64,000 bases of DNA. Source: Paraburkholderia dinghuensis (GTDB lineage: Bacteria; Pseudomonadota; Gammaproteobacteria; Burkholderiales; Burkholderiaceae). A program made the position numbers and the translations under genes. Positions 42,056 through 50,882 of the stretch are shown piece by piece (the first letter of the stretch is position 1; each line of letters opens with the position of its first letter). The notes under the pieces were generated by a model that had not been told where the DNA came from, did no database searches, and worked only from the letters and a program-made list of their open reading frames with translations. The DNA is taken from NCBI RefSeq assembly GCF_003837865.1, contig NZ_RQIS01000019.1, positions 40,361 through 104,360 of the forward strand. The letters run 5' to 3'.

Positions 42056-42083
42056 GACGCCCGCATTCTGACAATGTGCCGCG

Positions 42084-43181
42084 CTAGATCCGGATTTCCC
42101 GCATGGCTTTCAGGCACGCACGCATCTCGTTTTCGAGCTGCGCGAACAGCTCCGCAGCCGGCAAGCCACGCGCGAGCGCCGCGGCTTGTCCGGCCCACTG
42201 CGCGCCGTAGCCGAACTCGCCCTTCGCCTTCGCCGCCGCATGGAGCGCCTTGCCGGTGTCATACGCGATCGGATAAGCGGGCGTTTGCGGCGCGCGTGGA
42301 TCGTTGCCGAGTTGCGTAAAGCGGTTGACCATGCTGCGAGCAAGCCGTCCGGAGATGGCCTTCGTGAACGTCGTGCGGCGCGCGGATTCACCAAGCAGCG
42401 CGCGGCGATACCCCTCGTCGATTGCCGTTTCCGCGCACGCGACAAACGCAGTGCCGAGCTGTGCGGCCTGGGCGCCGAGCGCCAGCACCGCGACGATGCC
42501 CGCGCCGTCCATGATGCCGCCCGCCGCGATTACGGGCAGAGGACTCGTGCGAACCAGAAGACGCGTGAGCGCGAAGATGCCAAGCCGGTCGTCGGTATCC
42601 GGATCGAAGGCGCCGCGATGTCCTCCCGCTTCGATACCCTGTGCGACGAGCGCATCGATACCGGCCGCTTCAGCCTGCTTCGCTTCGTCGACACTCGTCA
42701 CGCTCGCGAGCAGCTTGCTGCCCGCTTGCTTGAGTTCAGCGATCACTTCGGCCGATGGCAACCCGAAGTGAAAGCTGACCACCGCGGGCCGTTCTTCTAC
42801 GAGCATCGTCTGCATCGCGCGGTCCACGAGGAAACTCGTGTAGATTTCCTGGGGCTCGGCCGGAGGCGTCGCACCGTATTGCGCGAACGCGTCCGCAAGC
42901 CAGTCCGACCACGCGCGCTCCACCGCGCTGTCCGCACGCGCGGGCTGATGGCAGAACACGTTGACATTGAACGGCTTGCTGGTCAGCGCGCGCGTTGCAC
43001 GAATAGCCTTGCGGGCGCTATCGGCATTCATCGCGCCGAGGCCGAGCGATCCAAGCCCGCCCGCGTTCGACACGGCCGCCGCGAGTTCGGGCGTGCTCAC
43101 GCCCGCCATGGGAGCCTGAATGATTGGCTTCTCGATGCCGAGCAGGGTCAACAAGCTTCGGGTTCCTGATGAATCTGTCAT
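42084..43181 (-). CDS. Nitronate monooxygenase
   Basis: A 365-residue FMN-dependent TIM-barrel enzyme of the NMO (2-nitropropane dioxygenase) family. Family motifs in order: IIQAPMAGVSTPELAAAVSN, GGLGSLGLG, the catalytic-His motif GIEAGGHRG, PVIAAGGIMDG and GTAFVACAETA. It oxidises alkyl nitronates such as propionate-3-nitronate. The ATG at 43181 has GGAG eight bases upstream. It is monocistronic in this window. Confidence 0.9.
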   Translation of the reverse strand: MTDSSGTRSLLTLLGIEKPIIQAPMAGVSTPELAAAVSNAGGLGSLGLGAMNADSARKAIRATRALTSKPFNVNVFCHQPARADSAVERAWSDWLADAFAQYGATPPAEPQEIYTSFLVDRAMQTMLVEERPAVVSFHFGLPSAEVIAELKQAGSKLLASVTSVDEAKQAEAAGIDALVAQGIEAGGHRGAFDPDTDDRLGIFALTRLLVRTSPLPVIAAGGIMDGAGIVAVLALGAQAAQLGTAFVACAETAIDEGYRRALLGESARRTTFTKAISGRLARSMVNRFTQLGNDPRAPQTPAYPIAYDTGKALHAAAKAKGEFGYGAQWAGQAAALARGLPAAELFAQLENEMRACLKAMREIRI

Positions 43182-43760
43182 TCTGATTTCTCCATGAATC
43201 AACCCATTCCCGCGCGACGCCGGAAACGGCTACCGTTCGCGCGCCCAATGCGCGAGTATGCTACACGCCGCCAGCGCCGCGGCCGTAGGCAAGCAACCAA
43301 TGAGGATATTCCAGCCGCCGATACGCTCCGCCAGCGCACCGGGAGCCGCATCGCGCCCGGCGTAGCCTCGCACGCCAACGGCGTTCGATCGGGAAGCGTC
43401 GAGTCGGTTCACTTCGTTCTCGATGCCGTAAAAAGATCGCGCGTCAACGCGATCGGACACGGTGGCCCGCGAGACGTTGAAAGGCGCCGGAGCAGCGGGA
43501 TCGAAGGCGGCGGGCTGCGTAATTGTTCTCCATGCAACAGCGCTGCACGCGGCGTTTGAGGTCGATGGAAGCGAGTCTGGATTAGGCTATAAATAGAGAT
43601 AATCAACGACATGCGAAAGTCATTGTTCCGTGCGGCGATTCAATCGTGGTCGGTAATGCGCTTCAATTTTGTCGCGATTGGCGTGGCATTGGCCGATGGA
43701 GCGTAATGCAGGGCCTATACGTGGCTAGAATCGTGCGCATTGACACACGCTCCGGAGCGC
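43182..43760. other. Gap without a supported gene
   Basis: About 580 bp between the nitronate monooxygenase and the SnoaL-like gene. A minus-strand frame at 43230-43460 ends in a hydrophobic stretch but has no ribosome site or recognisable domain. The last 200 bp are more AT-rich and probably hold the promoter of the next gene. I see no RNA gene or repeat. Confidence 0.4.
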
Positions 43761-43763
43761 ATG

Positions 43764-44150
43764 ATGACCGCTGACGAACGCGCGATCCGCGAACTCGTGG
43801 ACACCTGGATGGCCGCAAGCACCGCTGGCGACACCGCGAAAGTCCTGAGCCTGATGACCGACGACGTCGTGTTCATGGTTCCGGGCATGGAACCGTTCGG
43901 CAAGGCGGAATTCGCGGCCGCATCGGCTTCGCAGGCGGGCATGCGCATCGACGGCACGGCCCGGATCGTCGAGCTTCAGGTGCTGGGCGACTGGGCCTTC
44001 ATACGCAACTACATCGACATCAGCGTGACCCCGCCTGGCGCCACGCAAGCCGTGCGCCGCGCGGGCTATACGCTCACGCTGTTGCACCGAGACGCTGGCG
44101 GTCGCTGGCTACTTGCGCGGGATGCGAATTTCGTCGATGTGAAGAAATAG
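43764..44150 (+). CDS. SnoaL-like / SgcJ-family polyketide cyclase-fold protein
   Basis: A 128-residue alpha+beta barrel protein of the SgcJ/EcaC (DUF4440-like) group: IRELVDTWMAASTAGD at the N-terminus, LMTDDVVFMVPGMEPFGKAE, and a C-terminal TLTLLHRDAGGRWLLARDAN. These NTF2-like proteins bind small hydrophobic molecules; many have no known enzyme activity. CGGAG lies seven bases before the ATG at 43764; a tandem ATG at 43761 is equally in frame. Function in this organism is unknown. Confidence 0.85.
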   Translation: MTADERAIRELVDTWMAASTAGDTAKVLSLMTDDVVFMVPGMEPFGKAEFAAASASQAGMRIDGTARIVELQVLGDWAFIRNYIDISVTPPGATQAVRRAGYTLTLLHRDAGGRWLLARDANFVDVKK

Positions 44151-44291
44151 CGCGGCGCGGATTCACGCTGCAAAAGTCGCCGTACCGCCGACCTGTGCAT
44201 CGTCCAAGTGAACATGACGTTCATGTCGCTGAAGGTTCCTGCCGTCCAGTTCAGAGACCTTGCATAGGCCCGTTACGACAGGACCGATGAC

Positions 44292-45515
44292 TCAATGTAG
44301 CGGAACCAACTGCGAGCTTGACCCCTGCCAGTCGGGGACGGGGCGGGAATAATGTAGTGGAGGCAACTGCAACCTTGACCCCTGCCAGACGCGGACGGTG
44401 GGGGAATAAGTCATGTGCGTGTGCGTATTTAGATCGGGCCGGCTCGAGAGAAGCTCGTGCAGGCTCTCACTGTCGTCCGTCGATGTCGCTGATCCGGTAG
44501 TGGCCGGAGCGGGCGTAACCGGTGGCGATGCCGGTGTAGACAAATGCGTGGCTGCGGTTGCAGCGGGCTGCATGAACACCACATTGTTCGAATACGACAC
44601 CCACACACGCCTTGAGTGCATGAAATCCATGCCGAGCAGCATGCCGCCCTGTGTTAGCCTGGTATCGACCACGTCCACCGGAACCTGGTGGTAGACCGAG
44701 GGGCCGATCTGAACGCTGGCAAACCGGTAGGTCCGCACAGCGAATGGCGTCCCTTCGAAGCCTGTCGCGGAACCTTGCCGCACCGGAATAGCGCTGTGTT
44801 CGTCAACGCCAGCGTCGAATGCGGACTGCTTTGTCACCATGGATCGCGTGGCGCCGGTATCGAGCAAAGCGTCTGTGGGATGGCCATTAAGTACGACCGG
44901 CAACAGGAAACGGTGTTGTCTGGACGGATCCGGCATATATTCGAAATACCGTCCCTGCCACGGGGCAAACGAGCCGAAGCAGTTCTGCGCCGTATAGAGC
45001 GTCATCTGTCTGGCGGGGAAGTCGAATTCGACGTCGTAGCGCGAAAGGACATCCGCCCCGAGCAGACCAACCGGTGGCGGCTGCATGGCTTTCATCTTTG
45101 CAGACAGCATGTCGGAGGTCAGGACCTCGAGGTTGATCCATTCCGATGGCCCCAGCTTGAGCGACGGCACGATACGGGGGTATTCCGACCGGACCTCGGT
45201 GCCGATACCGGCGGCCCGCCGTGCGGAGCTGTTATCCGTGGCGAGTTCCATCATGTCGGCCACGGCGGGCGTCAGCGACGTGCTCGCACCCGTGTCGACG
45301 ATCATCGGGTAGTCCTTGCCGTTGATGCTCACGGGAACGATGTAATGCCCCGAATTCTCAGTCATCGGCAGACGGGCTTCCATTTTCAGCTGGCATTCCG
45401 GATTCGGATGAGCCGTCACCATCTGTGCGGACGCTGTGGTGCAGCAAAGTACCATGCAGTAGAAAAACCCGCCAATCCGGGTGGACCATTGCTGCGCAAG
45501 CTTTCTGTTATTCAT
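44292..45515 (-). CDS. Exported two-lobed retropepsin-like aspartic protease
   Basis: A 407-residue protein with a signal peptide ending TTASAQ. Two retropepsin-like halves each carry the active-site motif: IVDTGASTS (about residue 71) and LLDTGATRS (about 218), followed by hydrophobic-hydrophobic-Gly closures (GLLGADVLSRYDV and GMLLGMDFMHSRRV). Single-motif retropepsins act as homodimers, so this chain could form a complete protease by itself. A linker rich in Thr/Pro precedes an unusual C-terminal tail, SLHELLSSRPDLNTHTHMTY, followed by two 19-residue tandem repeats. The tail resembles the small protein at 54927-55292. Monocistronic; substrate unknown. Confidence 0.85.
   Translation of the reverse strand: MNNRKLAQQWSTRIGGFFYCMVLCCTTASAQMVTAHPNPECQLKMEARLPMTENSGHYIVPVSINGKDYPMIVDTGASTSLTPAVADMMELATDNSSARRAAGIGTEVRSEYPRIVPSLKLGPSEWINLEVLTSDMLSAKMKAMQPPPVGLLGADVLSRYDVEFDFPARQMTLYTAQNCFGSFAPWQGRYFEYMPDPSRQHRFLLPVVLNGHPTDALLDTGATRSMVTKQSAFDAGVDEHSAIPVRQGSATGFEGTPFAVRTYRFASVQIGPSVYHQVPVDVVDTRLTQGGMLLGMDFMHSRRVWVSYSNNVVFMQPAATAATHLSTPASPPVTPAPATTGSATSTDDSESLHELLSSRPDLNTHTHMTYSPTVRVWQGSRLQLPPLHYSRPVPDWQGSSSQLVPLH
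44294..44407. repeat. Tandem 57-bp direct repeat inside a coding C-terminus
   Basis: Two adjacent 57-bp copies (44294-44350 and 44351-44407), about 80 percent identical, encode two 19-residue units beginning YSPTVRVWQGS and YSRPVPDWQGS and ending in PLH. The length is an exact multiple of three, so copy number can change without frame loss. Confidence 0.85.
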
Positions 45516-45929
45516 TCAGTAATCTGGACCGGCCAGAGGTGCATAGACACTCACGAGCCGTTTAGCGGGAAGCGCAATCATTTCCGAACCGACATCGCAG
45601 TCGCGGAAATGATTAGGTAGCCTGATCTGTTTGGTGCATCAGTCAGCCTTCTCGGTAACTGATATCAACGCAGATGCGATGAATGAGACCAGGTTTAGCG
45701 AAAGTGAGATTCGATGACAGCGTTCATCCGTTCCGCTCTTTTCCGCAGCTTTAACTCCTCGTAACTCTGCGAACACAGAATTGCACAATCTCAGAAATCC
45801 GACCCACGAGTCATCAGGAATTGACAATTGTCTATTCCGCAACAATTCGAGCAGAATCGTGGAAAGAATCGGTACCGCTGTGGAACTTCTGTCGTCTGGC
45901 AGCTGTTGCGCTCTATCCGCTGCTGAACT
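45516..45929. other. Gap without a supported gene
   Basis: About 410 bp between the aspartic protease and a decayed oxidoreductase. Short frames on both strands lack ribosome sites and typical codon use. The region upstream of the protease start presumably carries its promoter. The right part may include further decayed sequence of the oxidoreductase that I cannot recognise. Confidence 0.4.
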
Positions 45930-46115
45930 GCCAGCATCCGGCGCATCACGACGAAATACTCGCGCAGTCGACGCGGCCGGCCGACGCCAGCAAGCTCACG
46001 CCGTGGGTAGACCCGCGCCGCTTCGGTCTGCGCACGGCCGCCTCGGGCCGCCTCGGAATACGAAGCCATCGTCGACGCGAGCGCGCGTGGCGAGATCGTC
46101 GTCGACATAGTCTGA
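45930..46115 (+). pseudogene. Decayed zinc-type alcohol dehydrogenase/quinone oxidoreductase, C-terminal remnant with frameshift
   Basis: One frame reads HPAHHDEILAQSTRP then KLTPWVDPRRFGLRTA, and a second frame then reads SEYEAIVDASARGEIVVDIV to a stop at 46115. Together they match the C-terminus of the MDR-type quinone oxidoreductases. The switch lies at a 10-bp tandem duplication, GCCGCCTCGG at 46037-46046 and again at 46047-46056; removing one copy restores a single frame. The N-terminal 250 residues or so are absent. This is a clear relic. Confidence 0.75.
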
Positions 46116-46484
46116 GTGGCGAAGCCCTGCGCGCTACGTGAAGTCAGGTAAATGGCTGCGCTTCGTCATTTCGTTGCGCCGCCCCCTGCCTTGTGGCTCC
46201 CCTCTGCAACGATCGCGCCTGTCCGTTGCTTCGGCAATTTTTGCGCGTCTGCAGGCAGCCGCATGTCGACGTCGTTAGCTAACGTGATACCGACGCCCGG
46301 TATAAACCCCGCATCATTCTATTTTTTGTACACCTTCGCACCGCGTGTCTCGATTTTTCTCCCATAATGTCCCCCAGAGGATGCTTACGGGGACGCCAGC
46401 TAGCCAATAGCACGGCGCGACCCGGCACCTCATCGATACCGGATTGCATCAGGTTTGTGTTGTCACAACCGCAAGAGGGCGTCT
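46116..46484. promoter_or_regulatory. Upstream region of the oxidase operon
   Basis: About 370 bp with no supported gene before the first cytochrome gene. It must contain the operon promoter. Candidate A/T-rich boxes occur around 46310-46345 (TTCTATTTTTTGTACACC), but no confident sigma-factor or FNR/ANR-type dyad is visible. Confidence 0.35.
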
Positions 46485-47186
46485 TTGAGAAAGCGAATCG
46501 TCCTGATCGTCCTAGTGCTCCTCGGCCCGTGTGCGCCGCTCTTCGCGGCACCACCCGCCACAGAGCGCGCGCCTGATACGATGCAGGCACGCCTGCTCGC
46601 CTGCGCCGCCTGTCACGGTGTCCACGGCGAAGGAACCGACAACGACTACTTCCCGCGTCTCGCCGGCAAGCCTGCCGGCTATCTGTTCAATCAGCTGATC
46701 GCATTCCGCGACGGCGGACGCAGCTATCCGCCGATGAACTATCTGCTTGCGTATCTGCCCGACGCGTACCTCAAGCAGATGGCCGAGCACTTCGCGGAGT
46801 TACACCCACCCTATCCCGCGCCGGCAGCGCCGCGAGTCGACGCCGCCACCCTCGATCTCGGCAAGCAGCTCGTCCAGCACGGCGCGCCGCAGCGCCACGT
46901 GCCGGCCTGCGCGGCCTGCCACGGCGCCGAGCTTACGGGCATGCGACCCGCCATCCCGGGCCTCGTCGGCCTGCACGCCGATTACATCAGCGCGCAACTG
47001 GGCGCGTTCCGCTACGGCACGCGCCACACCGCGAGCCCCAACTGTATGCACGACATCTCCTCGCGCCTTGTTGACCGCGAGATCACGGCGATCGCCGCGT
47101 GGCTCGCCGTGCAGCCCGCGCCAGCGGATCCGACGCCCGCGGCGCCCGCGCCACTGCCGATCGCCTGCGGCAGCGTCCCCAACTAG
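46485..47186 (+). CDS. Di-haem cytochrome c (c4-like), exported
   Basis: A 233-residue protein with a signal peptide (RKRIVLIVLVLLGPCAPLFA) and two CAACH haem sites (about residues 40 and 142), each in a cytochrome c4-like half with downstream Met ligand candidates (SYPPMNYLL; NCMHDISS). It should carry electrons in the periplasm to the oxidase. The start is a TTG at 46485 with AGAGGG five bases upstream, which gives a clean signal peptide; a TTG ten codons earlier lacks this. It is the first gene of the oxidase operon, 13 bp before the next start. Confidence 0.85.
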   Translation: MRKRIVLIVLVLLGPCAPLFAAPPATERAPDTMQARLLACAACHGVHGEGTDNDYFPRLAGKPAGYLFNQLIAFRDGGRSYPPMNYLLAYLPDAYLKQMAEHFAELHPPYPAPAAPRVDAATLDLGKQLVQHGAPQRHVPACAACHGAELTGMRPAIPGLVGLHADYISAQLGAFRYGTRHTASPNCMHDISSRLVDREITAIAAWLAVQPAPADPTPAAPAPLPIACGSVPN

Positions 47187-47199
47187 CCGAGGCCTCGAC

Positions 47200-48483
47200 G
47201 TGCGCAAACTTCGATCCCTCAGATTCGGTATCCCGCTCCTCGTTGCGACGCTGTGCGCGGCCGGCGCGCTCGTGCGCGCCCAGACGGCCCCGCCGCACGC
47301 GCCCGCCAACGCGGCCGAAAAAATCGCGCTGGGCGAATACCTCGCGCGCGCGGGCGACTGCATCGCCTGCCACACGAACCCCGGCGGCAAACCGTTCGCA
47401 GGCGGCCGCGCGATGGAGACGCCGTTCGGCTCGTTCTATTCGCCGAACATCTCGTCGGATAAGGCAACCGGTATCGGTGCCTGGACCGCCGACGAGTTCT
47501 ATCGCATGCTGCACGACGGCAAGTCGCGCGACGGCACGCTGCTCTATCCCGTCATGCCGTTCGCGTCATACACGAATGTCACGCGCGCCGACTCCGATGC
47601 GATCTTCGCGTTCCTGCTTTCGACGCCGCCGATCCATCAGCCAAATCGCGAGCACAACCTGCGCTTCCCTTACAACCAGCGCTCGCTCTTGATCGGCTGG
47701 CGCACGTTGTTCTTCCGGCCCGGTGAATTCAAGCCCGATCCCGCCCAGTCGACGGAATGGAACCGCGGCGCGTACCTCGTCCAGGGGCTCGGCCACTGCG
47801 TGATGTGCCACACGCCGATCAATGCGCTCGGCGGCGTTTCGACGTCGAAGCAATTCCAGGGCGGGCTGATCCCGATGCAGGACTGGTACGCACCGTCGCT
47901 CACGTCGAACAAGGAAGCCGGTCTCGGCGAGTGGAGCATCGAAGAGATCGTCGATCTGCTGCAAACGGGCGTGTGCACGCGCGGCGCCGTCTACGGGCCG
48001 ATGGCCGAGGTCGTCAAAAACAGTCTCCAGTACCTCAGCGACGAAGACATACGCGCGATGGCGGTCTATCTGAAGGCGTTGCCAGGCCACACAAACGAAG
48101 TCGACACCTCGCCGCGCAGCACCTACGTCGCCGAAGAGGCGGCCCGTCTCGTACCGCTCGGCAGGAAAATCTACGCGGCGCAATGCGCGGAATGTCACGC
48201 AACAGAAGGCCAGGGCATGCCGCCCGCCTTCCCGCCGCTCGCGAACAACCAGTCGATCCAGATGAATTCCGCCGTCAACCCGATCCGCATGGTGCTCAAC
48301 GGCGGCTATCCGCCGGGCACGATCAAGAATCCGACGCCCTATGGCATGCCGCCGTTCGCCCAGCTGCTCTCCGACGAGGAAGTGGCGGCCGTGGTGACTT
48401 ATATCCGCACGGCGTGGGGCAATCACGGCACGCCGGTGTCCGTGCGCGAAGTGAACGCACTGCGCGCGGCGCCGCTCTTCTGA
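47200..48483 (+). CDS. Tri-haem cytochrome c, alcohol-dehydrogenase cytochrome subunit-like
   Basis: A 427-residue exported cytochrome with three haem motifs: CIACH (about 54), CVMCH (about 201) and CAECH (about 328), in three cytochrome c folds. The arrangement matches the cytochrome subunit of membrane quinoprotein/flavoprotein dehydrogenases (AdhB/GadH type). The signal peptide follows VRKLRSLRFGIPLLVATLC. The GTG at 47200 has GAGG seven bases upstream. No dehydrogenase subunit is encoded nearby; its position before ba3 oxidase subunits suggests it feeds electrons into that oxidase or takes them from quinol. That role is inference. Confidence 0.88.
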   Translation: MRKLRSLRFGIPLLVATLCAAGALVRAQTAPPHAPANAAEKIALGEYLARAGDCIACHTNPGGKPFAGGRAMETPFGSFYSPNISSDKATGIGAWTADEFYRMLHDGKSRDGTLLYPVMPFASYTNVTRADSDAIFAFLLSTPPIHQPNREHNLRFPYNQRSLLIGWRTLFFRPGEFKPDPAQSTEWNRGAYLVQGLGHCVMCHTPINALGGVSTSKQFQGGLIPMQDWYAPSLTSNKEAGLGEWSIEEIVDLLQTGVCTRGAVYGPMAEVVKNSLQYLSDEDIRAMAVYLKALPGHTNEVDTSPRSTYVAEEAARLVPLGRKIYAAQCAECHATEGQGMPPAFPPLANNQSIQMNSAVNPIRMVLNGGYPPGTIKNPTPYGMPPFAQLLSDEEVAAVVTYIRTAWGNHGTPVSVREVNALRAAPLF

Positions 48484-48493
48484 GGCGCTCACG

Positions 48494-48676
48494 ATGATCG
48501 AGACTCCTGCTCCCGAAACACCAGGCGATCGCCCGCTGGCCGAGCGCGTCGACGAGATCGTACAGCACGGGCCGGGGGGCGCGCTCGCGCTGGCGACCGT
48601 CTCAACGGCCATCGTGACGATCATCTGGTTCGCGTTCTATTTCCTGGTGTTCCTGCCTCGCGGCGTCATTCAATAA
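48494..48676 (+). CDS. Small single-span subunit of the ba3-type oxidase
   Basis: A 60-residue protein with one C-terminal membrane span (ALATVSTAIVTIIWFAFYFL) and an acidic N-terminus. Its size, topology and location immediately before subunit II match the small subunit (IIa-like) found in B-family oxidases. GAGG is eight bases before the ATG. Function is probably stabilisation of the complex. Confidence 0.75.
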   Translation: MIETPAPETPGDRPLAERVDEIVQHGPGGALALATVSTAIVTIIWFAFYFLVFLPRGVIQ

Positions 48677-48694
48677 ATAAAACGGTCCGATCCC

Positions 48695-49267
48695 ATGTCG
48701 AGCCCAACCGATCCCCACGCCAGTGCCGACGTCGCCGCCCGCGTAGAGCGTCGCTGGGCGATAGCCATGGTCCTGCTTGTGTCCGTTCTGGTCGCGATGG
48801 TCGTCTACACCGGCCTGCACTGGGCGATGATGCCGCCGTCACGCGTTGAGACAGTCGACGTCACCTCGCTGCACATGAGCGGCGAATTCGTCGAACCGAA
48901 CCTCGGCAGCGCCGTCGAGTCCGACGGCTCGGTGACGGTGCGCCTGATCGCTCAGGAATACTCGTTCACGCCGCAGTGCCTGCTCGTGCCCGCAGGCGTG
49001 CCGATCACGTTTCGCGCGACGAGTGCCGACGTCATACACGGCTTCCTCATCACCGACACGAACCTGAACTCGATGGTCGAACCGGGCTATGTATCGACGT
49101 TCCGCACGACCTTCGATCGCACGGGCGATCACCTCATGCCCTGCCACGAGTACTGTGGCCCAGGCCACCAGGGCATGTGGGCGCACGTGAAGGTCATCGA
49201 CAAGGACTCGTTCATGCAGATGGCCGCACAGGCCGGCAACGCGCGGAGACTCAGCTGTGTTAAATAA
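48695..49267 (+). CDS. Cytochrome c oxidase subunit II, ba3 type
   Basis: A 190-residue protein with one N-terminal membrane anchor (AIAMVLLVSVLVAMVVYTGL) and a periplasmic cupredoxin domain binding the dinuclear CuA: the His in SADVIHGF and the loop CHEYCGPGHQGM (about residues 149-160) supply the ligands. The single short anchor is the ba3/B-family arrangement rather than the two-span aa3 type. It accepts electrons from cytochrome c and passes them to subunit I. The gene overlaps subunit I by 11 bp. Confidence 0.92.
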   Translation: MSSPTDPHASADVAARVERRWAIAMVLLVSVLVAMVVYTGLHWAMMPPSRVETVDVTSLHMSGEFVEPNLGSAVESDGSVTVRLIAQEYSFTPQCLLVPAGVPITFRATSADVIHGFLITDTNLNSMVEPGYVSTFRTTFDRTGDHLMPCHEYCGPGHQGMWAHVKVIDKDSFMQMAAQAGNARRLSCVK

Positions 49268-50882
49268 CAAGCGACTCGTCCTGGCTCACTTCTGGCTCGC
49301 GTTCATCCTGTTCGGCGTCGCGCTGCTGCTCGGCGCCTGGCAGATGCTCGTGCGCAGCCCGCTGCATCCGTGGCTGCAAAATCCCGAGTTGTACTACCGG
49401 TCGGTCACCGAGCACGGCACCGTGATGGGCTACGCGCTGCCCACGCTGGTCGCGATGGGTTTTGGCTACGCGGTCACCGAACTCGCGCTCAAGCGGCCGC
49501 TCATCGGCGTGCGCTGGGCATGGACCGGCTTCATCCTGGTCGCGCTCGGCGGGGTCATCGCGTCCGTGACCGTGGCGCTCGGACTCGCTTCCGTGCTTTT
49601 CACGTTCTATCCGCCGATGATCGGCAACGTGTTCTATTACATCGGTGTCGTGCTCGTCGTGGTGGGCTCGTGGGTCTGGGTCGGACTCATGGCCGTGAAC
49701 TGCCACATCTGGAAGCGGGATAACCCGGGCAAGCCGGTGCCGCTCGCCATGTTCGCCAGCACCGCGGGCGCCTACCTGTGGGGCTGGACCGCCGTGGGCG
49801 CCGCGATCGAGGTGCTGTTCCAGATCCTGCCGGTTGCGCTCGGCCTGCGCACGACCATCGACGCCGGCCTCGCGCGCGTGTTCTTCTCGTGGACGCTGCA
49901 CGCGATCGTCTACTTCTGGCTGATACCCGCGTATGTCGCCTACTACACGATCGTGCCGCGCGCGATCGGCGGGCGGCTCTACAGCGACGCGATGGCGCGT
50001 ATTTCATTCATCCTGTTCCTCGTCGTCGCGATGCCGATCGGCCTGCATCACCTCTTTACCGATCCGCACGTGGGTTCCGGCTTCAAGTTCGTGCAGACGG
50101 TGTTCACCGCGCTCGTATCGGTGCCGACGCTGCTCACCGTCTTCACGATTTGCGCCTCGGTCGAAATCGCGGGCCGCCTGCGCGGCGGCACCGGCACTTT
50201 CGGCTGGATCGCGAAGCTGCCGTGGGACAATCCGCAGATGCTCGCCGTGGCGTTCTCGTTCGTCATGCTCGGCCTCGGCGGCGCGGGCGGCCTCATCAAC
50301 ATGAGCTACCAGCTCGACCAGACGATCCACAACACGCAGTGGATCACCGGCCACTTTCACCTCATTTTCGGCGGTGCGATTGTCATCATGTATTTCGCCA
50401 TCGCCTACGATCTGTGGCCGCAGCTCACGGGCCGCGCGCTCACCAACTGGCGGCTCATGCGCTGGCAACTGTGGCTGTGGTTCATCGGCATGATGGTCAC
50501 GACGATTCCGTGGCACTTCGTCGGCATCATGGGCATGCCGCGCCGCATGGCCTATTTCGACTTCACCGATCCCGCGATCGCGCCGCAGGCCATGCTCGTC
50601 GTGATCTCAGTGTTCGGCGGGCTGATACTCGTCATTTCGGGGATCCTGTTCTTCATCGTGCTGGTGCAAGGCCATCGCGGCGAGCGCATCGCCGCCGAGG
50701 AATACCGCTTCAGCACACCTGTCCACGAGCCGCACACACTGCCCGTCGCGCTCAACAGCTTCGCCTTGTGGGTCGTGCTCATGATCGCACTCACGGTCAC
50801 CAATTACGCCTATCCGATCGCGCAGGCAATCGCGAACAACAACACGTCCGTACCTGCGATCCCCATTGGAGCGCTGCGATGA
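49257..50882 (+). CDS. Cytochrome c oxidase subunit I, ba3 type
   Basis: A 541-residue, roughly 13-span haem-copper oxidase subunit of family B. Ligands are visible: His53 in TEHGTVMG (low-spin haem), the CuB His and cross-linked Tyr in TLHAIVYFW (about 214 and 218), the HH pair in LHHLFTDP (about 262) and H-x-H in TGHFHLIFG (about 366-368). The helix VI motif lacks the A-family Glu, as expected for ba3 enzymes with a single K-type proton path. It reduces O2 to water at high affinity. Start is GTG at 49257 with GGAG eight bases upstream, inside the end of subunit II. Confidence 0.94.
   Translation: MLNNKRLVLAHFWLAFILFGVALLLGAWQMLVRSPLHPWLQNPELYYRSVTEHGTVMGYALPTLVAMGFGYAVTELALKRPLIGVRWAWTGFILVALGGVIASVTVALGLASVLFTFYPPMIGNVFYYIGVVLVVVGSWVWVGLMAVNCHIWKRDNPGKPVPLAMFASTAGAYLWGWTAVGAAIEVLFQILPVALGLRTTIDAGLARVFFSWTLHAIVYFWLIPAYVAYYTIVPRAIGGRLYSDAMARISFILFLVVAMPIGLHHLFTDPHVGSGFKFVQTVFTALVSVPTLLTVFTICASVEIAGRLRGGTGTFGWIAKLPWDNPQMLAVAFSFVMLGLGGAGGLINMSYQLDQTIHNTQWITGHFHLIFGGAIVIMYFAIAYDLWPQLTGRALTNWRLMRWQLWLWFIGMMVTTIPWHFVGIMGMPRRMAYFDFTDPAIAPQAMLVVISVFGGLILVISGILFFIVLVQGHRGERIAAEEYRFSTPVHEPHTLPVALNSFALWVVLMIALTVTNYAYPIAQAIANNNTSVPAIPIGALR

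Noticed and set aside
43230..43460. 76-codon minus-strand frame ending in a hydrophobic helix
   Set aside because: No ribosome site, no family, and no neighbour in the same operon; retained only as a note on the gap.
45639..45845. 68-codon minus-strand frame upstream of the decayed oxidoreductase
   Set aside because: No ribosome site and no domain; composition resembles spacer.
46152..46367. 71-codon plus-strand frame before the oxidase operon
   Set aside because: No supporting ribosome site, composition shifts along its length, and it occupies the expected promoter region.
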